From: Haladaptatus halobius
GTDB taxonomy: Archaea > Halobacteriota > Halobacteria > Halobacteriales > Haladaptataceae
Direction: 5' to 3'
Assembly: GCF_020618475.1 (NCBI RefSeq)
Contig: NZ_CP085335.1
Location: 2,604,001 to 2,668,000 of the forward strand
DNA length: 64,000 nt
The notes beneath the pieces were generated by a model. That model worked only from the letters and a program-made list of their open reading frames with translations, did no database searches and had not been told where the DNA came from. A program made the position numbers and the translations under genes. Positions 1 through 12,144 of this stretch are shown piece after piece. Within the stretch, counting starts at the first letter, position 1. Each line of letters opens with the position of its first letter.

Positions 1-2118
<2,118 letters not shown>

Positions 2119-2346
2119 CACGTAATATTGGATTGGATTCACTGTATGACTCACGGATGTGAGTCCAGTGGACGCCTGGATTGCACGTACACACGGTCGT
2201 CATCGCACGTCCCGGTGGTCGCCAAGAGCGTGCGTCGAACCCTTCCCAACCGCGCTTTCGCGGGATGGTGCATCGGTTTATCTCCGGGACCAGAACGTTT
2301 CGTCCTCGATTACTTAAGAGGAACGATTACGTTCTGCCCCGAGCAA
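2119..2346 (-). other. rrn spacer between tRNA-Ala and 23S
   Basis: Transcribed spacer of about 230 bases. It should hold the 5' arm of the 23S processing stem; the other arm would lie past the 23S 3' end, outside the window, so the stem cannot be verified here. No gene is seen. Confidence 0.7.
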
Positions 2347-2418
2347 TGGACCCACTGGGATTCGAACCCAGGGCATCCTCCTTGCAAAGGAGGCACTCTA
2401 CCACTGAGCTATGGGCCC
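2347..2418 (-). tRNA. tRNA-Ala (anticodon TGC)
   Basis: The sense strand begins GGGCCCATAGCTCAG and ends CCCAGTGGGTCCA. The acceptor stem, D arm, anticodon arm (CCTCC TTTGCAA GGAGG, anticodon TGC) and T arm (GGTTCGAATCC) all fold. There is no intron and CCA is not encoded as a separate tail. A tRNA-Ala in the 16S-23S spacer is the normal arrangement in Halobacteria. Confidence 0.97.
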
Positions 2419-2446
2419 ACCTCACCTTGCGGCGAGGGGTCGTGTT

Positions 2447-2476
2447 AACCCTGGCAGTTCAAAGGTGCCCGGCCAG
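2447..2476 (-). other. 16S processing stem, 3' arm
   Basis: On the sense strand this 30-base segment downstream of 16S is complementary to 4120-4149 upstream of 16S, with a few mismatches in the middle. The shared core is CCCTGGCAGTTC. In archaea such 16S-flanking helices hold the bulge-helix-bulge cut by the EndA tRNA-splicing endonuclease; an endA gene lies at 13716. Pairing is seen directly; the cleavage role is known for the family. Confidence 0.8.
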
Positions 2477-2542
2477 AAACGTGGCCGAGGTTGTCGAGGA
2501 CAGCAAAGGTGGGTCAGGCGCGTCGGCCTGATCCCGATCGTT

Positions 2543-4015
<1,473 letters not shown>

Positions 4016-4119
4016 GTTGCCGAGCATACTGCTCGGTGGGTCTGGCGGAGACATGCTAACGCATGTACATTGGTCGCATATACGTTGGTCCGTCAGTTCG
4101 ACGACCCCGAGCCAAGTAA

Positions 4120-4149
4120 CTGGCCAGGCGTCACCGAACTGCCAGGGCT
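4120..4149 (-). other. 16S processing stem, 5' arm
   Basis: Partner of 2447-2476: sense AGCCCTGGCAGTTCGG and on through GGCCAG, pairing with CTGGCC and on to AACTGCCAGGGTT downstream of 16S. The internal mismatches are where the bulge-helix-bulge would form. It lies about 105 bases upstream of the 16S 5' end. Confidence 0.8.
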
Positions 4150-4363
4150 AACATCAGATCCCATCGTGTACGGAAGACCGCAGGGGTGAGATCCTCATTT
4201 CCTTCGGACTTACTGGTAGGCGAGGACAGGTATTAAACCCATCGAAGTGCCGGCGGGGAGCCGACGTGCCGAGCCAGCGCAGCCCGAGATCGCGGGACGA
4301 TTTGAACGCCCCGCGAATCACAGCGTATCTTTCTTCGCGTTATTATCCAAGCCCTCTCGTTCA

Positions 4364-4756
4364 CTTAAGGGCGTCGGATTCCGCTCGCCCTCGACGGATG
4401 ACCGCCGAAGGCGCGTTCGTACTTGACCGAGTGGCCTTTAGTGTATAAAGGCATCGAATCGATTGCGTTTGAACGTCCCGAATCGAGAGACGCCGTCCAC
4501 GTCATGTTCGACTCGCCCCATACACTTAAGGACATTGAATCGGCTTCCTTCCGCCCTAGCAGACACCTTTGTACTAATAAAGGCATCGTATTCGAGCGAC
4601 CACCGAGTGGGAAAACCACTGGGCGGCGTTCACATTGCTACGAACGGCAGAGTCACACTTAAGGCCGTCGAAAGAGGTTCACTTCGGGATAGAGTAACTA
4701 ACAATCGCTTGGCCGAACGACGAAGTCGAGCCTGGATGTGTTTGAGAAGTTTATAG
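4364..4756 (-). promoter_or_regulatory. Tandem rrn promoter array
   Basis: Upstream of 16S on the minus strand are repeated promoter-like blocks. CTTAAG boxes occur at 4364-4369, 4525-4530 and 4658-4663, and A/T boxes at 4444-4450 (CTTTATA), 4577-4583 (CCTTTATT) and 4750-4756 (CTATAAA). Most are preceded on the sense strand by TTCGA-type sequence. Spacing is mostly about 80 bp. Multiple tandem promoters before rrn are known in halophiles. The boxes are seen directly; which ones are used is inference. Confidence 0.75.
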
Positions 4757-4943
4757 CGCGAATGGAGGCCGAGCCGTCATCCCACGCGTCGTGCGCTTAG
4801 TCCGGTCGGATGTGTCCCGCGCATCTCTATCGTCGAACAGGGCGAGGAAAAATCTTTCATAATCGGTGCTCGCGTGTGCACGAAGAATTACTAGTATGTA
4901 AGCAATCCTCGATAAAACGCACGAGTTGTCGAGTAGGTGTAGT

Positions 4944-5252
4944 TCACTCGTCCAAGTGCTCGATACCCTGCTTGGAGACGTTCGCTTCGGTGATCTCGTC
5001 CGGCATCCAGTCCGGTTTGTCGTCGGGCGCCGCCTCGTGCCACGCCCAACCCTCGTAGATGTGAACCTTGTCTGTACCCTTCTCTCGGAGACGGAGTTCG
5101 ATTCGATCCGCTTCGTCTTCGGAGCTTCCCGGGTCGAGTCGACGTGCTGCCTTCAAGGCGGCCTGTCGGGGGGTGTTACCGGAAAAGACGCTCGATTCGT
5201 CTCCGTCCGTTGCGCGCAGTGCAAAGTTTCGCTTACCATCGTCACGTACCAT
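4944..5252 (-). CDS. Non-histone chromosomal protein MC1
   Basis: A 102-residue small basic/acidic DNA-binding protein of the MC1 family, which bends and compacts DNA as a monomer in Methanosarcina and is widespread in haloarchaea. Recognisable blocks are GKRNFALR near the N terminus, NTPRQAALKAARRLDPG in the middle and VHIYEGWAW before the C terminus. The ATG at 5252 is preferred because GGAGG lies 8 bases upstream and homologues start MVR. An in-frame ATG at 5267 is possible: the TATA-like TTTATAA at 5289-5296 would put the transcript start near 5266, allowing a leaderless longer form. It lies directly beyond the rrn promoters. Confidence 0.9.
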   Translation of the reverse strand: MVRDDGKRNFALRATDGDESSVFSGNTPRQAALKAARRLDPGSSEDEADRIELRLREKGTDKVHIYEGWAWHEAAPDDKPDWMPDEITEANVSKQGIEHLDE

Positions 5253-5288
5253 GGTTTTCTCCTCCATGCCAACCCAGCACAGGGGCCG

Positions 5289-5300
5289 TTATAAATATAT
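5289..5300 (-). promoter_or_regulatory. TATA box of the MC1 gene
   Basis: The minus strand reads ATATATTTATAA, a strong archaeal TATA element. It is 25-30 bases upstream of the first possible ATG (5267), so the transcript is leaderless or has a leader of about 15 bases. Confidence 0.65.
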
Positions 5301-5502
5301 CGCCGATATGAGCGGTTTTCAGCGACAGATATTTATATTAGAATGCCGGAGTCACGTGATTTTCGTGATGAGCAGGTAGTGACAGGCCGAGCAAGGTAAG
5401 TGGCTACGGTACATAGCAACTTCCGAAAACGGTCGAAGCGGGATAGTATAGTAGAAAACACTTAAGTACATCCTACGGCGAAGGACTGCATAAGATACCG
5501 CG

Positions 5503-5700
5503 ATGGTACGGAAAAAGAAGCTCAGCCCGAGTGGCGCGAAAGACGAAGACGGTGAGTACCATAACGTCCACGTCAACCTGCACGAAGACGAACTAGCCGT
5601 CGCAGGCATGGAGATCGGTGACGAAGTCTTCGTCCGAGTTCGGGAAGACAAGATCATCATCCAGAAGGCCGACAAAGACGAGGTCGAACACGAGTTTTAA
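5503..5700 (+). CDS. Small AbrB/SpoVT-like protein
   Basis: A 65-residue protein with a basic N terminus (MVRKKKLSPSGAK), then a segment like a swapped-hairpin AbrB fold: VHVNLHEDELAVAGMEIGDE followed by VFVRVREDKIIIQKA. AbrB-like domains dimerise and bind DNA, so a regulatory role is plausible but not shown. TTAA-type promoter sequence lies at about 5459-5466. It ends 47 bp before pyrD on the same strand and could be co-transcribed with it. Confidence 0.7.
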   Translation: MVRKKKLSPSGAKDEDGEYHNVHVNLHEDELAVAGMEIGDEVFVRVREDKIIIQKADKDEVEHEF

Positions 5701-5747
5701 CGCGCCGCGGGCGAGCCGCAGGCGATGCCTTCTCTCTAGGTAGAACG

Positions 5748-6806
5748 ATGAACGGATACGACGTCGTCAAACCGCTGTTGTTTCGATTACCCGCGGAAAC
5801 CGCTCACGAAACCGTCCACACGCTACTCGAAAGCGTCCAAGGAACGCCGGTCGAACGACTGCTCCGCGCGCGCTACTGCGTTGACGACCCTCGGCTGTCC
5901 GTCGATGCGTTCGATCTGCCGTTCCCGAACCCCGTCGGAGTCGCCGCAGGCTTCGACAAGAACGCACAGATTCCATCGGCGCTCGCCAGCCTCGGATTCG
6001 GTCACGTCGAAATCGGAGGCGTGACCGCCGACGCACAGGACGGTAACTCCCGTCCCCGAATGTTCCGCCTGCGCGAAGACGAAGGTATCATCAACCGCAT
6101 GGGGTTCAACAACCACGGGGCCGACAGGATCGGCGCGCGCATGGCACGGCAATCGCTCCCCGACGTGCCGGTCGGCGCGAACATCGGGAAGTCGAAGGCG
6201 ACCCCTCTCGAACGCGCCGAGGAGGACTACCTGTACACCTACGAGCGCGTGTCCGCACACGCGGACTATTTCGCCGTCAACGTCTCCAGCCCGAACACGC
6301 CGGGGCTGCGCGAACTCCAGAACCGTGAGAACCTCGAACGAATCCTGACGACGTTACAGGACGCGGGTGCGAGTCCGCTGCTCGTGAAACTCTCGCCCGA
6401 CCTCCCCGAACCGGCCATCGCCGACGCGCTCGATCTCGTGACAGAACTCGGTCTCGACGGCGTCATCGCCACGAACACGACGACGGAGCGCCCGGATGGC
6501 CTCTGCAGTCGCTACCGCGACGAAGAGGGAGGCCTCTCGGGACGACCCATTCAGTCACGGGCGACGGAGATGATTCGCTTCGCCGCCGAGCGCGTAGACG
6601 TTCCGATCGTCGGCGTCGGCGGGATCTTCACCGCCGAGGACGCCTACCGGAAAATTCGTGCCGGAGCGCACGTCGTCCAGTTGTACACCGGTCTCGTCTA
6701 TCGCGGCCCCTCCATCGCCCACGACATCAACGAAGGACTGCTGGGACTACTGGAGCGCGACGGCATCGATAGCATCGAGGACGCCATCGGCGTGGATCTC
6801 GACTGA
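5748..6806 (+). CDS. pyrD: Dihydroorotate dehydrogenase (quinone), class 2
   Basis: A 352-residue flavoprotein oxidising dihydroorotate to orotate in pyrimidine synthesis, with quinone as acceptor in class 2 enzymes. Visible motifs in order are GVAAGFDKNAQIP (FMN/substrate), GANIGKSKATP, VNVSSPNTPGLRELQ with the class 2 catalytic serine, LLVKLSPDL, IATNTT, GLSGRP and VGVGGIFTAEDA near the C-terminal phosphate-binding site. Length and N-terminal helices fit the membrane-associated class 2 type. A T-rich run (GTTTTTTCGG) directly after the stop codon is a likely terminator. Confidence 0.95.
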   Translation: MNGYDVVKPLLFRLPAETAHETVHTLLESVQGTPVERLLRARYCVDDPRLSVDAFDLPFPNPVGVAAGFDKNAQIPSALASLGFGHVEIGGVTADAQDGNSRPRMFRLREDEGIINRMGFNNHGADRIGARMARQSLPDVPVGANIGKSKATPLERAEEDYLYTYERVSAHADYFAVNVSSPNTPGLRELQNRENLERILTTLQDAGASPLLVKLSPDLPEPAIADALDLVTELGLDGVIATNTTTERPDGLCSRYRDEEGGLSGRPIQSRATEMIRFAAERVDVPIVGVGGIFTAEDAYRKIRAGAHVVQLYTGLVYRGPSIAHDINEGLLGLLERDGIDSIEDAIGVDLD

Positions 6807-6808
6807 AC

Positions 6809-6816
6809 GTTTTTTC
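6809..6816 (+). terminator. T-rich terminator after pyrD
   Basis: A run of six T residues begins a few bases after the pyrD stop. Archaeal terminators are often simple T tracts, so this is a plausible 3' end. Confidence 0.45.
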
Positions 6817-6931
6817 GGAGCATTTCCGTCCGTACTCGATGGTCACAAGCGACACATCGACGAGGATTAACCCCCTCAACGGAGGGTTCGTCACGATAGC
6901 AAACGACGAAAACCGAGGCAACAGACCGGCG

Positions 6932-7399
6932 CTAGGACGACGAAACCGGGAACGTCATTCGCAGAAACTCGTACTCTCCGCCGTTCGTCTCCTGCACGAA
7001 CGTCTCGCGTTGTTCGAAGCCGAGAGTTTCGTACACGGAGATCGCCCGCTCGTTGAACGTCGCCACGGCCAGCGAGAACTCCTCTGGGTGATACGCCACC
7101 TCCGCAAACTCCAGTCCCGCCTCGACGAACGATTTTCCGTTACCCTGCCCGGTCAAGTCGGGATGCATTCCCAAGCCGATTTCGAGCGTTCCGTCCGCCG
7201 ATTCGAACGAAAAGAAGCCGACACGCTCCCTCTCGGCATCGAACACTGCGTACTTGTCGTCCCAGTTGTTTGGGTTCGTGAACAGTGCGAAATCCTCCGG
7301 GTCGCTCTCCATGTCGTAGAAATCGTAGGGCAGGTCGTAGTGCCACGAAACGATGTCGTCCACGTCGTCGGCAGTGAGTGGGGAGAACTCGTACTTCAC
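6932..7399 (-). CDS. GNAT family N-acetyltransferase
   Basis: A 155-residue protein with the GNAT fold. The N-terminal part (FSPLTADDVDDIVSWHYD) is followed by acceptor-side strands and the acetyl-CoA loop HPDLTGQGNGKSFVEAGLEF (Q-x-x-G-x-G type) near residues 79-97. The C-terminal motif is ERAISVYETLGFEQ. Substrate cannot be told from sequence. It is convergent with pyrD and upstream of nothing obvious; pheT ends 34 bp before its start region, so read-through from pheST is possible. Confidence 0.88.
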   Translation of the reverse strand: MKYEFSPLTADDVDDIVSWHYDLPYDFYDMESDPEDFALFTNPNNWDDKYAVFDAERERVGFFSFESADGTLEIGLGMHPDLTGQGNGKSFVEAGLEFAEVAYHPEEFSLAVATFNERAISVYETLGFEQRETFVQETNGGEYEFLRMTFPVSSS

Positions 7400-7433
7400 A
7401 CCTGAAAATCGGGTGTCGGAGTATCAATCGTTT

Positions 7434-9146
7434 CTATTCTAGCGCGTCGAGGCGGAACTCGAATCCGGCCACTGGCAGTTCGAGGTCGTGTTCGACGAGC
7501 ACTTCGGGATGCACCTCGCCGACGACGCCGACCGTCTGCCCATCCAGCACGATATCCGCCGCACGTCCGGAGATGAACGTCGGGTGCTCGGTCGGCGGCG
7601 TCTCCAGTTCGGCGTCGAAGTTCCGCGCGATGGCTTGCAGGCGCGCCTTCGCGTCCTCGTAGGAGGCGTCGTGGCGCGCGAGGACGCTAGCCACGGTGCG
7701 GTGTTCCGCGACGCTGGTGTTCTCCGACTCGTCCACTCGCGCCGCCAGCCCGATTTCCGCGAGGTCTTGCGGGTAGGAGCGATGCGTGTTGTTCTCGAGC
7801 ACCATCATGAGCGAGGGAAGCGCCCACGTCCGAAGCATCGTGTAGTCCTCGCTGTAGGGGTTTTTGATGGTCGCGGGGGTGCCGCCACCGACCACGTCGG
7901 TTTCGGTCTCCACGCGCATCCGCTCGAAGTTCTCCTCCTCGCTGATCATGTGGAAGTTGAGCAGGTCTTCGAAGCCCAACCCGACGAGCACCTCGCGGGC
8001 CGCGTCTTCGAGTTGCGACCGCTCGTGGCGTCCGCCGACCGTTCCTACGTCGGGGTAGCGCGGCGAGAGATCGTTGAAGCCGTACGCTCGACCGATATCG
8101 TCCACGATGTCGACCGGGTGGAGCACGTCCACGCGGTAGGGCGGTATCTCGACGTCGTAGACGACCGAGTCGCCTTCCTCGCTCGCCTCGCCCGACAACC
8201 CGGAGCGCTCCAACAGATCGAGCACCTCGTCCGGCCCGAGGTCGACGCCGAGGAGCGTCTCGATTCGCTCGTGCGTGACGGATTTCGTCGTCACTTCCAA
8301 GTCCGGCCGAACGAGCGTGTGATCCGGATACTCGACCTCGATCTCCTCGATGGTCGCGCCGCGGGCGTCCAACGCGTAGCAGATGATGGTGCACATCTTG
8401 TCGATGGTCCACTGGTCGGTGCCGGTAAGTTCGACGAACAGGTCGCGCGAGTCCGTCGCCACCTCGGTTCGTCGACCGTTGATGACCGGCGGGAACGAGA
8501 ACAGGCCGATGTCGTCGTAGATGGCCGGGTAGCGTGCGTGGTCGGCGACGAGGTCGGCGTACTTCTCGCCGGTCTGGTGGGAGCGCAAGACTTCTGCGGG
8601 CGTCATCTCCGCGTCCGCGTCAAGCGGGACGAACCGGTCGCCGTCGGGGTCGACCCCGACGTACTCGATGCTGTTCCCGCCCTCGTCGGTCGCGGACGAC
8701 CCCTTCAGCATCGTCAGGTCGTGGATTCCGATCGCGCCCTTCGCACGCTTTCGACCCATCGTCGAGTGGAGCTTCTCCTGCAGTTGGATGAGCGAATCGA
8801 GCGCCTGTTCGCTGAGGTTCACGCCGCGAGCGATGGCACCCGTGACGTACGGTCGCTCCTCGGGGACGCTCTCGTCCACCTCGATGACCCAGTCGGGGTC
8901 GTTCGGCTTCGGGACGTAGATTCCCCTGTCGTCACCGTACTCGTAGCGAAGCGACCGCGCGACTCCTTCGATGGAGAGGCGGTCGAGGCGGTCAGGTGCG
9001 AACTCCAGTTGCATATCGCCGCCTTCCGTCTCGCCCTCGTACTCCAGTCCAAGCGCGAACAGGTCGTCTTTCAGTTCTTCGTCGTCCTTCTCCTCGTGGC
9101 CGGTCAATCGGCGCAGTTCGTCGGCGGAAACGTCTACGGTCGGCAT
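7434..9146 (-). CDS. pheT: Phenylalanine--tRNA ligase beta subunit
   Basis: A 570-residue beta subunit of the heterotetrameric PheRS that charges tRNA-Phe. Archaeal features visible are the N-terminal editing/B1-like part (DVSADELRRLTG), the B3/4 region with TGTDQWTIDKMCTIICYAL, the B5 domain (PPYRVDVLHPVDIVDDIGRA) and a C-terminal catalytic-like core (GFEDLLNFHMISEE, IKNPYSEDYTMLRTWALPSL). Its ATG overlaps the pheS stop by one base (TGATG), so translation is coupled for 1:1 expression. Length is normal for archaea. Confidence 0.96.
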   Translation of the reverse strand: MPTVDVSADELRRLTGHEEKDDEELKDDLFALGLEYEGETEGGDMQLEFAPDRLDRLSIEGVARSLRYEYGDDRGIYVPKPNDPDWVIEVDESVPEERPYVTGAIARGVNLSEQALDSLIQLQEKLHSTMGRKRAKGAIGIHDLTMLKGSSATDEGGNSIEYVGVDPDGDRFVPLDADAEMTPAEVLRSHQTGEKYADLVADHARYPAIYDDIGLFSFPPVINGRRTEVATDSRDLFVELTGTDQWTIDKMCTIICYALDARGATIEEIEVEYPDHTLVRPDLEVTTKSVTHERIETLLGVDLGPDEVLDLLERSGLSGEASEEGDSVVYDVEIPPYRVDVLHPVDIVDDIGRAYGFNDLSPRYPDVGTVGGRHERSQLEDAAREVLVGLGFEDLLNFHMISEEENFERMRVETETDVVGGGTPATIKNPYSEDYTMLRTWALPSLMMVLENNTHRSYPQDLAEIGLAARVDESENTSVAEHRTVASVLARHDASYEDAKARLQAIARNFDAELETPPTEHPTFISGRAADIVLDGQTVGVVGEVHPEVLVEHDLELPVAGFEFRLDALE

Positions 9147-10654
9147 CAGTGAATCACCTCCACGTCGCGCAGCAGTTCGAGGTCACACAGCGTTCCGTGC
9201 ACGTCGCGGATGTCCTCGAAGCCGTACATCAGCATGAGCAGGCGTTCCAGCGCGAGCCCCCACGCCATCACGTCACAGTCGACGCCGAGGGGTTCGAGCA
9301 CCTCGGGACGGAACATCCCGCTGTTACCGATTTCGATGAGTTCCCCCGTCTCGGGGTGGTTGCCGAACAGTTCGAAGCTCGGCTCCGTGTACGGATTGTA
9401 GTGGGGTTTGAACTGGATGTCGGTGATGCCAAACTGCTCGTAGAACTCCTCGAAGGTGCCCATCAGGTCGCGCACCGAGAGGTCGTCGGCCATCACCCAG
9501 CCCTCGATCTGGAAGAACTCCAGCAGGTGGGTCGGGTCGAGCGTGTCGTTGCGGTACACCTTCTCGACGCTGAAGAATCGCTTCGGCGGTTCGAGTTCAC
9601 CGACGGCGTGCCCGGAGAGGTAGCGCATCGACAGCGACGTGGTGTGCCCGCGAAGCGCGATGGCCCGCGCGAACTCCTCGTCCCACGGGGAGTGGTAGCC
9701 GTCACTGTCCACTCCGATTCCTTCGAGGTGCGCCCGGCGAACGCGCTCGACGAGGTCGTCAGGCAGGTCGCGGATTTCCGTCGGGTTTGACAGCGCGAAC
9801 CTGTCCCAGTGGGTTCGCGCCGGATGGTCTTGGGGCATGAACAGGCAGTCGTTGATCCAGAAGTCCGCGTCCGCGTGCGGCCCGTCCATCTCCTCGAAGC
9901 CCATCCCGACAAGCACGTCCTTCACGCGATTCGCCGTCTGGCGCAGAATGTGCACCTTCCCGCCGTCGATTCGCTCGGCGTCGGCGGCGACGTTGTACTC
10001 GGCGAACTCCACGTCGCGCCACTGGCCCGTGGTGAGCATCTCGGGGGTCAACTGGCCGACCGTCTCGGCGGTCTCGACGCCCTCCATCATCGCCGTGACG
10101 CCCGCCTCGGTGAGCGTCACCGACCGAACCGTCGATTCGGCGCGTTCGATTAGTCCGCGGCTCTCCAGTTGGTCGAGGGTGTCCGTGTCGTCCACCGACT
10201 CCCCGGCGGCGAGCGCGGACAGGGCGCTCGCTTCCGCGTCGAATTCGGGGTCGGCGTCCGGTGCGGCGGTTATCTCGCCGCTCTCGATGCTTCCGTAGCC
10301 TTTCCGGGCGTAGTTAGAGAGCGCGATGTTCACCTGCGAACCGCCCAAACCGGACTGGCCGATGGCCTTCCCCATCTGGGTCGGTTCCTCGTCGGCCCCG
10401 GCGTCGAGAGCCGCCTCGTAGAGCCGAATTTCGGGAAGGTTTCCCTCGGCGTACTCCTCGCCCTCCTCCGTGAGCGAGACGGATTCGTCGGTTCGTTCTT
10501 CGACGATGAGTAAGCCCTCGTCTTCGAGTTCGAAGACCGCGCCCGTCGCCGTCTCGGGTTTCAGGCCCGCCTTCTCGGCGATCTCTTCGATGGTCTGTTC
10601 CTCGTTCGCGCTCGCGGCTTCGAGCACCGCGACCCGTGATTCTGGTAATCTCAT
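9146..10654 (-). CDS. pheS: Phenylalanine--tRNA ligase alpha subunit
   Basis: A 502-residue catalytic subunit. The first 220 residues are winged-helix modules typical of archaeal/eukaryotic PheS (EETIEEIAEKAGLKPETATG). The class II synthetase core follows, with FEEMDGPHADADFWINDCLF and HPARTHWDRF; LEFFQIEGW, GNSGMFRPEVLEPLG and the motif 3 GLALERLLMLMYG come near the C terminus. It is first gene of the pheS-pheT pair. Confidence 0.96.
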   Translation of the reverse strand: MRLPESRVAVLEAASANEEQTIEEIAEKAGLKPETATGAVFELEDEGLLIVEERTDESVSLTEEGEEYAEGNLPEIRLYEAALDAGADEEPTQMGKAIGQSGLGGSQVNIALSNYARKGYGSIESGEITAAPDADPEFDAEASALSALAAGESVDDTDTLDQLESRGLIERAESTVRSVTLTEAGVTAMMEGVETAETVGQLTPEMLTTGQWRDVEFAEYNVAADAERIDGGKVHILRQTANRVKDVLVGMGFEEMDGPHADADFWINDCLFMPQDHPARTHWDRFALSNPTEIRDLPDDLVERVRRAHLEGIGVDSDGYHSPWDEEFARAIALRGHTTSLSMRYLSGHAVGELEPPKRFFSVEKVYRNDTLDPTHLLEFFQIEGWVMADDLSVRDLMGTFEEFYEQFGITDIQFKPHYNPYTEPSFELFGNHPETGELIEIGNSGMFRPEVLEPLGVDCDVMAWGLALERLLMLMYGFEDIRDVHGTLCDLELLRDVEVIH

Positions 10655-10922
10655 CTGCTCTCGGTGGTCGTTGGTCGTATGTCCCTGTCCGGCGGTTTAG
10701 CCCTTCTGAAGACCGGGCGTACTGCGTGCGGTTTCGTCCCCCGCCGCGGGGGAGTCCGCCGCGCGCTCAAACCGCGCTAAAAAAGCTGAATCCCGTCGCC
10801 GGTCGCCGTTCGACTGCGATACTGCCACGTCGGGATTCGGATGGCATGCGTGGAGATGGGCGGAGAATCGAGAAAAGCGTTCCGGAGGAATTTACCTCGC
10901 CACCAGCGATAGACGAGTCGTG
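10655..10922. other. Divergent promoter region, pheS / methyltransferase
   Basis: A 268-bp intergenic region between divergent genes. It holds a GC hairpin (CCCCC-GCCGC-GGGGG at 10738-10752) and an A-run at about 10779-10784. No coding sequence is convincing. Confidence 0.5.
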
Positions 10923-11555
10923 ATGGATTGGGAGCGGTTCTACCAAAACGCGGACTACGACCGCTGCGCCTACATCGGCGGCGAACGGATGGCCGACCTC
11001 GTGGAGCGATTTTTCGAGTGGCGGGGCGTACCCGACGATTTCGCCTCGGTCGGCTGCGGCCCGGCAGTCGTCCCGTTCCTCCTCGCGGAGCGATATCCCG
11101 AGGCCGACTTTTTTGGCTTCGACCTCTCGGAGACGGTGGTTCGGGACAACGGCGAGCGGGCGGACGAGCGCGGCTTGGAGAATCTCCGCTTCGCGGTGGA
11201 CGCGCTCCCCGACCTCGACATCGACCGCCGGTTCGACGTGGTGTACTGCGTCGCCACGCTCTACTTCGTGAAGGAACCGAAACGCGCAATCGAGAGCTTG
11301 TACGCCCGAGTGCGAGAAGGCGGCCACCTCGTGTTGAACTACCCGAACGAGGCGAGTCGGGAGACGTTCGACGCGGAGTTCGAGGGGCGAAAGCGCGAGT
11401 CGTTCGAATTGGTGATGAGCGGAGCGAATTTGGTGAGCGAGAACGTCATTCGAGAGGTGACCGGTGGCGAGATGCGGAACTACTGGAAACTAGTCGATGC
11501 CGAGGACGAGGAGTTCGTGGATTCCGCGACGCCGTGTGTCGTCGTGGAAAAGTGA
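10923..11555 (+). CDS. Class I SAM-dependent methyltransferase
   Basis: A 210-residue protein with a Rossmann methyltransferase core: motif I FASVGCGPAVVPFLL (residues about 40-54), an acidic strand end FFGFDLSETVVRDNGERA, motif near DVVYCVATLYFVKEP, and GGHLVLNYPNE. Substrate is unknown. GTG at 10920 directly precedes the ATG; ATG is chosen. Transcribed away from pheS. Confidence 0.85.
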   Translation: MDWERFYQNADYDRCAYIGGERMADLVERFFEWRGVPDDFASVGCGPAVVPFLLAERYPEADFFGFDLSETVVRDNGERADERGLENLRFAVDALPDLDIDRRFDVVYCVATLYFVKEPKRAIESLYARVREGGHLVLNYPNEASRETFDAEFEGRKRESFELVMSGANLVSENVIREVTGGEMRNYWKLVDAEDEEFVDSATPCVVVEK

Positions 11556-11603
11556 AATTCGGAGTTACGGGGTTTTTGCGTGTTGGAACCGTAGACATTC
11601 TGA

Positions 11604-12086
11604 ATGTCGTCCATCACAACCGAAAACGAAGTCGTGGCGGGAACGACGCAGTGGCTCCGCGGACTGTGGAACTACTATCGGAACTATACCCACACCGCGG
11701 TTCACGCCGCCTCGGCGGCGGCACTCACCGCGTTCGGTCTGCTCATCTTTATCGACCGACTGTTCGTGGTGCTAGCGATTGTCGCGTACATCGCCCCACC
11801 TCTCATCCTCTACAGCATCGGTTCCGACATCGGGAGGGAATCCGACGCGCGGGAAATCGCTACCGACCGACCCGTCCCGGCAAGAGGCATAGAGACCAAT
11901 GCGAGCACCAACTCGGAGAGCGGCGACGGGGATACTGATTCGGACGGCAGCGATGGAGATACCGATTCTGATGGTACTGATGGAGACACTGACTCGGACA
12001 GCGACGACGGAGACACGGATTCCGATAGCGACGACGGTGATACTGATTCTGATGGAATCGATACGGACACCGACACGGATAACTAG
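11604..12086 (+). CDS. Membrane protein with acidic DSDG repeat tail
   Basis: A 160-residue protein of unknown function. Residues about 30-75 hold a hydrophobic hairpin of one or two membrane segments (ALTAFGLLIFIDRLFVVLAI and VAYIAPPLILYSIG). The last 60 residues are an Asp/Ser/Gly tail made of five near-identical 9-residue units of the form GDTDSDxxD. The repeats resemble DxDxDG calcium-binding loops, but ion binding is inference. At DNA level this is an in-frame 27-bp tandem repeat (about 11930-12070), prone to copy-number change. It is about 50 bp downstream of the methyltransferase and may be co-transcribed. Confidence 0.75.
   Translation: MSSITTENEVVAGTTQWLRGLWNYYRNYTHTAVHAASAAALTAFGLLIFIDRLFVVLAIVAYIAPPLILYSIGSDIGRESDAREIATDRPVPARGIETNASTNSESGDGDTDSDGSDGDTDSDGTDGDTDSDSDDGDTDSDSDDGDTDSDGIDTDTDTDN
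11930..12075 (+). repeat. In-frame 27-bp tandem repeat
   Basis: About five diverged copies of a 27-bp unit encoding GDTDSDxxD within the acidic tail of the membrane protein. Third positions vary (GGAGATACTGAT, GGGGATACTGAT, GGAGACACTGAC), so the copies are selected at protein level or are old. Confidence 0.7.
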
Positions 12087-12144
12087 CCGCCGTAATATCT
12101 GTTCTCTCTTTTTCGAACAGTGATAGAATAGAGCGCGAGCCGAC

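Larger units (their letters stand above)
4016..4943 (-). other. rrn leader and promoter region, no protein gene
   Basis: About 930 bp without a credible gene. It holds the 16S 5' leader (to about 4330) with the processing-stem arm, then the tandem promoters. From about 4760 to 4943 nothing more specific is recognised. It ends at the convergently facing 3' end of the MC1 gene. Confidence 0.7.

Noticed and set aside
4364..4756. CRISPR-like repeats in the rrn upstream region
   Set aside because: Repeats are short promoter boxes with divergent flanks and irregular spacing, not identical direct repeats.
7488..9152. Long plus-strand open frame opposite pheT (554 codons)
   Set aside because: An antisense shadow caused by GC-rich third positions; His/Val/Arg-rich with no motif. 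pheT on the other strand is certain.
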